The position numbers and the translations under genes are program-made. Shown one piece after another: positions 60,584 through 64,000 of a stretch of DNA of 64,000 nt; within the stretch, counting starts at the first letter, position 1, and each line of letters begins with the position of its first letter. The stretch is from Candidatus Saccharicenans sp. GTDB taxonomy: Bacteria > Acidobacteriota > Aminicenantia > Aminicenantales > Saccharicenantaceae. The DNA lies in the NCBI GenBank assembly GCA_017992175.1, contig JAGOPD010000001.1, forward strand, positions 1 through 64,000. The letters are read 5' to 3'. The notes beneath the pieces were generated by a model that saw only the letters and a list, made by a program, of their open reading frames with translations, did not search any database and had not been told where the DNA came from.

Positions 60584-61927
60584 TTAATCAAACGAAAAAG
60601 CTTTTTCCAGAAACAGCTGCTGGCAGGCAGTCACGGCTTGAGGGTCATAAAAAATTCCGCTGTTTAGACGTATCTCTTCCAGAGCCTTATCTATCCCGAA
60701 GGAGGGACGGTACGGCCGGTGAGAAGACATGGCTTCGACCACATCGGCCACTGATAAAATCCGGGCTTCAGGCAGGATTTCTCCATCTTTAAGACCGGCC
60801 GGATAACCGGACCCATCAAGGCGCTCATGGTGCTGGAGAACAATGTCGGCAATCGGCCAGGGAAATTCAATGTTTTTTAAAATCTCATAACCAGCCTGAG
60901 GATGAGTTTTAATGATCGCATATTCAAGCGCGCTCAATTTTGTTGGCTTGCTGAGAATTTCAGCCGGAACATAAAGTTTTCCGATATCGTGTATTTGAGC
61001 CGCAAATTTTATACCTTCAATTTTTACTGAAGGAAGGTTCAGACTGGTGGCTATGGCTTCAGCCAGTTGAGCGACCCGGCGCTGGTGGCCGGCCGTGTAA
61101 GGATCACGCATTTCAATCATGATGGATATAGCTTCAATTGTGCCTTTCAAGGCACTCTGGAGTTTTGCCCGGCTATCCAGCAGTTCCTGCGCCGCCCGGC
61201 GGCGGGTGGAAACATCTCTTAAAACTATCACCTGACCGCTCCAGCGGCCTGTTTCCTCTGGCAATGGGGCAATGGTCAGTTCAACCGGAATGTCCTGGCC
61301 GGTTTTGGTTTTAAGGCTTGTTTCTGGCAGATTGGCAAGCGCCAGACTGTTTTGAAAATCTATCTTTTCTCCTAAATCAAACACTTTTTCTACAGGTTGT
61401 TCAATGGCCTCCAGCTCCTTCCAGCCGGTGATTTTTTGGGCTGAAGGATTGATAAAAGTTATCCGGCCCTTTTCATTAGAAACGATAATGCCATCATCTA
61501 GGCCCTTTAAAATTGTAGATAACCAATGTTCTCTTTCCTTTAGAAGCCGCTGCACCCGGGCTTTATAAAGAGCGATCTCAATGGTCAGCTCCAGTTCCCT
61601 TTCTTCATAAGGTTTGATCAGATAACCAAACGGTTCAGTTAGTTTAGCTCGCTCGAAAGTCAAATCATCAGCGAAGGAGGTTAAATAAACAACCGGTATG
61701 GAATATTTTTCCCACAGAATGGCAGCCGCTTCAATCCCATCAACCTGGCCTTTAAGGACTATATCCATAATGGCCAGATCAGGCGGGTTATTCTCGACGC
61801 TCTGGATGACTGCTTCGCCATTTTGAACGAGGTCAGTAACCTCATAGCCAAGAGATCTGACCAGACTTACCAGGTCCCTGGCTACCAAAGCCTCGTCTTC
61901 GACTACCAGAATTCTGGCTCTGGCCAA
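60584..61927 (-). CDS. Response regulator with receiver, PAS and HD-GYP domains
   Basis: This 447-residue protein has a CheY-like receiver (residues about 4-120, phospho-Asp55 in AIMDIVLKG), a PAS domain (about 135-250, KGLDDGIIVSNEKGRITFINPSAQKITGW) and an HD-GYP domain with QIHDIGKLYVPAEIL and HHERLDGSGYPAGL. HD-GYP enzymes hydrolyse cyclic di-GMP; all key residues appear intact. TTG 61927 is preferred because GAGGGTGG precedes it by 7 nt and a promoter is placed just upstream; an in-frame TTG at 61975 lies inside that promoter's -35. The partner histidine kinase is not adjacent. Confidence 0.92.
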   Translation of the reverse strand: MARARILVVEDEALVARDLVSLVRSLGYEVTDLVQNGEAVIQSVENNPPDLAIMDIVLKGQVDGIEAAAILWEKYSIPVVYLTSFADDLTFERAKLTEPFGYLIKPYEERELELTIEIALYKARVQRLLKEREHWLSTILKGLDDGIIVSNEKGRITFINPSAQKITGWKELEAIEQPVEKVFDLGEKIDFQNSLALANLPETSLKTKTGQDIPVELTIAPLPEETGRWSGQVIVLRDVSTRRRAAQELLDSRAKLQSALKGTIEAISIMIEMRDPYTAGHQRRVAQLAEAIATSLNLPSVKIEGIKFAAQIHDIGKLYVPAEILSKPTKLSALEYAIIKTHPQAGYEILKNIEFPWPIADIVLQHHERLDGSGYPAGLKDGEILPEARILSVADVVEAMSSHRPYRPSFGIDKALEEIRLNSGIFYDPQAVTACQQLFLEKAFSFD

Positions 61928-61946
61928 TTTCCACCCTCTTGGGTGA

Positions 61947-61975
61947 ATTTTATAAATTAGTGACAGGAGTTGCAA
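61947..61975 (-). promoter_or_regulatory. Probable promoter of the HD-GYP regulator gene
   Basis: TTGCAA (61975-61970) and TAAAAT (61952-61947) are 17 nt apart on the minus strand, giving a leader of about 13 nt that contains GAGGGTGG before the TTG start at 61927. Confidence 0.45.
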
Positions 61976-62162
61976 CTAAAAAAAGTTTATCTACTTAGCC
62001 ACCAATAAGATCCCGGCCGTTTTTTCTAAGCCAGGTTCTGGCCCCGTATCTAACAGCAACCGGTAAAGTAACCTTTCCTTCGACCAGAAGATTAATTCTA
62101 AGACAGGCTTAATCACCCGGAAAACTTTTATTCCTGGTCAGAACTGAAGGTCTAAACACAAT

Positions 62163-62237
62163 TGGTGGGCGGTACTGGGTTCGAACCAGTGACCTCCGGT
62201 TTGTAAGACCGACACTCTGCCCCTGAGCTAACCGCCC
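62163..62237 (-). tRNA. tRNA-Val (anticodon TAC), CCA encoded
   Basis: A complete cloverleaf on the minus strand: acceptor GGGCGGT/ACCGCCC, D stem GCTC/GAGT, anticodon stem TCGGT/ACCGG with loop CTTACAA (anticodon TAC), T arm ACTGG-TTCGAAC-CCAGT, discriminator A and encoded CCA (62165-62163). It complements the tRNA-Val(GAC) at 23.5 kb. Confidence 0.96.
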
Positions 62238-62254
62238 GGCCAGAACTTATGATT

Positions 62255-62283
62255 AACTTAAGAGAAACTAATTCCAATGTCAA
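62255..62283 (-). promoter_or_regulatory. Promoter of tRNA-Val(TAC)
   Basis: A perfect TTGACA (62283-62278) is followed after 17 nt by TAAGTT (62260-62255), a weak -10 box. The predicted start is about 11 nt before the tRNA. Confidence 0.5.
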
Positions 62284-62355
62284 GCCGGTCAGGAAGAGCC
62301 ACCGCTTCTTTGACTCAGCTGGTTAGATAGATTAAAATAAAAACTAATAAAAATG

Positions 62356-62383
62356 TTGCCAGTCTTAAAGGCCTGTTAATTAT
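62356..62383 (+). promoter_or_regulatory. Possible leaderless-type promoter of the acyl-CoA synthetase gene
   Basis: TTGCCA (62356-62361) and AATTAT (62378-62383) are 16 nt apart, and six bases follow before the ATG at 62390. The -10 match is weak. No Shine-Dalgarno sequence precedes the ATG, which fits a leaderless message. Confidence 0.35.
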
Positions 62384-62389
62384 TGATTC

Positions 62390-64000
62390 ATGCCCGATAA
62401 AAACGATTTATCATCCTCAGCAAAACTTTCGCTGGAAGAGCTATTAAATTCCTGGCTATCCCAACCACTGCCGGCCAGTCCGGCTTTAGCTGAGAAGATC
62501 GTAACTACCGCCTCAACACTCCTGGCTTCCGGTCAGGCCGACAGCCTGAAGCCCGAGACGATCAGAACCTATCTGAATGTGACTTCCACCGCCACTTTTT
62601 TAACCGGCCTGCCTTATCCGGAAAAAAACTGGGAATGGGCTGAGACCTGTTTCCAGTTTATTCAGAGAATTGATTATAGCCTGTTAGATTTATTTGAAGA
62701 TAGAATTAAAGAAAATCATGACCAGGTGCTTTTTATTGACCTGTCTTCTTTGAAAACAGGCAACTGGACTTATTCGGAAATTGCTTCATACCTGAAACTG
62801 CTGGCCGGGTATTTTTATCTTCTGGCCGGACCCGGAGAACCACGGGTAGCCATTTTCAGCGAAAATCATTTTGATTCGGCCTGCAGTGATCTGGCCTGTC
62901 TTTTTTATGATATTCTGGTAACGCCTCTTAACCCGAGTTTTAACCTTGAAAATCTCGAACTGATTTTTAATCAGCTCGGGATCAACATTGTCATAACTGA
63001 CAACCTGGAAAGGTTGAGATTACTCGAACAGCTGAAGCAGAAAACCGGACTTAATTTTGAAATCTTAGGGCTGCAGAGAATCGAACCGGCGGGCGGGTCA
63101 AGATATCTGGGTGAGCAAATCAGAAGTTTGAATCCAAAGGAAATAGAGCAGGTTCTAGCCCGGCGGCCCCGCTTCCGCCTGACCCAGGTTTCAACCGTCA
63201 TGTATACGTCGGGTAGCACCGGTATTCCAAAGGGTGTTTCTTTCTCCACCTACAATCTTATTTCCAAAAGATTTGCCCGGGGAGCTGCTTTACCAGCAGT
63301 GGGACAGGATGAAGTTCTGCTGAGTTTTTTGCCTCTGTATCATACTTTTGGCCGGTATTTTGAACTGCTGGGCTCTATCTTCTGGCGCGGCACCTATGTT
63401 TTTTCGGGCAATCCTTCCATAGATACACTTTTAAGCTTGTTCCCCAAGGTCAACCCGACTGGCCTGGTCAGCGTACCAATTCGCTGGGTCCAGATCTATG
63501 AAAGATGCCGGGCGGCCGTGGCTGGAGCCAGAACTGAGCAGGAAAAAAATGAAGAGGTCAGGAGGATCGTCGGCTCCAGGCTCAGCTGGGGAATCTCGGC
63601 TGCTGGTTATCTTGAGCCCCGGATTTTCCATTTTTTCGCTAAATACGGGATTGATCTTATTTCTGGTTTTGGACTGACAGAAGCAACCGGCGGCTTAACC
63701 ATGACCTTGCCAGGCCGCTATGTTGACGATACTCAGGGCTGCCCTTTGCCTGGAGTCGAGCTGAAGTTAAGTCCAGAAGGGGAACTCTTAGCCCGGGGTC
63801 ACTATATCGCCCGCTATCTGGAAGATAAGGGACCAGGCGATGACCTTCCTTATCCTGGCCAGCCTGGCTCTGATTACTGGCTTAAAACCGGCGATATCTT
63901 TGAGGTTTTACCCAACGGTTATTTCCGGCTGGTCGATCGGATAAAGGATATTTATAAAAATAACCGCGGTCAGACCATTGCCCCGAGAAAAGTAGAGGAT
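62390..64000 (+). CDS. AMP-binding acyl-CoA synthetase-like protein (partial, runs off the window)
   Basis: The visible 537 codons remain open to the window end. The ANL-superfamily core is clear: the P-loop-like MYTSGSTGIPKGVSF, PLYHTFGRYFELLG, ISGFGLTEATGG, YWLKTGDIFEV and the hinge region VDRIKDIYKNNRGQTIAPRKVE. These enzymes activate carboxylic acids as acyl-AMP and usually transfer them to CoA. About 100 extra residues at the N-terminus precede the fold (with SLEELLNSWLSQPLPASPALAEKI); I do not recognise that part. The spacing of motifs fits long-chain fatty acid CoA ligases. The C-terminal lid domain is mostly outside the window. Confidence 0.88.
   Translation, partial: MPDKNDLSSSAKLSLEELLNSWLSQPLPASPALAEKIVTTASTLLASGQADSLKPETIRTYLNVTSTATFLTGLPYPEKNWEWAETCFQFIQRIDYSLLDLFEDRIKENHDQVLFIDLSSLKTGNWTYSEIASYLKLLAGYFYLLAGPGEPRVAIFSENHFDSACSDLACLFYDILVTPLNPSFNLENLELIFNQLGINIVITDNLERLRLLEQLKQKTGLNFEILGLQRIEPAGGSRYLGEQIRSLNPKEIEQVLARRPRFRLTQVSTVMYTSGSTGIPKGVSFSTYNLISKRFARGAALPAVGQDEVLLSFLPLYHTFGRYFELLGSIFWRGTYVFSGNPSIDTLLSLFPKVNPTGLVSVPIRWVQIYERCRAAVAGARTEQEKNEEVRRIVGSRLSWGISAAGYLEPRIFHFFAKYGIDLISGFGLTEATGGLTMTLPGRYVDDTQGCPLPGVELKLSPEGELLARGHYIARYLEDKGPGDDLPYPGQPGSDYWLKTGDIFEVLPNGYFRLVDRIKDIYKNNRGQTIAPRKVED

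Noticed and set aside
1-64000. CRISPR array, insertion sequence or prophage
   Set aside because: No regularly spaced repeats, transposase, integrase or phage structural genes were found. The holin-IV-type protein belongs to a family common in ordinary chromosomes.

Overview
The window is a dense bacterial chromosome segment with about 55 protein genes, four tRNA genes and no rRNA, phage, IS element or CRISPR array. Base composition looks balanced by eye. Several traits point to a fermentative or syntrophic anaerobe with a Gram-negative-type envelope: an NAD-linked [NiFe]-hydrogenase operon, an ATP synthase c subunit with sodium-binding residues, lipoproteins, an O-antigen-ligase-like gene and an RNase Y/YmdB pair. 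An uncultured Acidobacteriota-type lineage such as Aminicenantes would fit, but the window does not prove it.

Layout. 1-6.1 kb (+): end of an O-antigen-ligase-like gene, a TPR-like membrane protein, a 3-methyladenine DNA glycosylase, a secreted GH5 glycosidase, an incomplete F0 cluster (AtpZ, AtpI, a, c) and a YihY-type membrane protein. 6.1-7.9 kb (-): glycogen synthase and thioredoxin. 8-23.4 kb (-): a co-directional run of about 17 genes, thrS-infC-rpmI-rplT-pheS-pheT-coiled coil-zapA-(small ORF)-rny-ymdB-xseA-xseB-ispA-dxs-tlyA-nadK, linked by 4-base ATGA overlaps or short gaps. infC starts at AUU and overlaps rpmI by 83 nt. 23.5 kb: tRNA-Val(GAC). 23.8-30.1 kb (+): a phosphodiesterase, a 45-codon basic protein, then a cPGS-type GTPase, carbamate kinase, ornithine carbamoyltransferase and a large unknown protein in one operon. 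30.1-44 kb (-): a SelB-like protein lacking the GTPase part, RNase R, a conserved unknown, coaX, birA, valS, a pseudo-receiver protein, dnaE and guaA. 44.1-51.6 kb (+): PhzF-type isomerase (AUU start), holin-IV-type membrane protein, SppA, metF, metH and a separately encoded MetH activation domain. 51.7-57.7 kb (-): hoxFUYH, maturation protease, hypB, hypA. 57.8-60.5 kb (+): gatC, gatA, a lipoprotein, tRNA-Lys and tRNA-Glu. 60.6-62.2 kb (-): a receiver-PAS-HD-GYP protein and tRNA-Val(TAC). 62.4 kb to the end (+): a truncated acyl-CoA synthetase.

How the genes fit together. The hydrogenase couples NAD(H) to H2, carbamate kinase can make ATP from carbamoyl phosphate, and the F0 proteins suggest a sodium-motive ATP synthase whose other subunits lie elsewhere. 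The most unusual items are the GTPase-less SelB homologue, the GTPase/carbamate kinase/carbamoyltransferase/unknown operon, the AUU start of phzF, the infC/rpmI overlap, a probable small ORF between zapA and rny, and several promoters placed so that transcripts would be leaderless.
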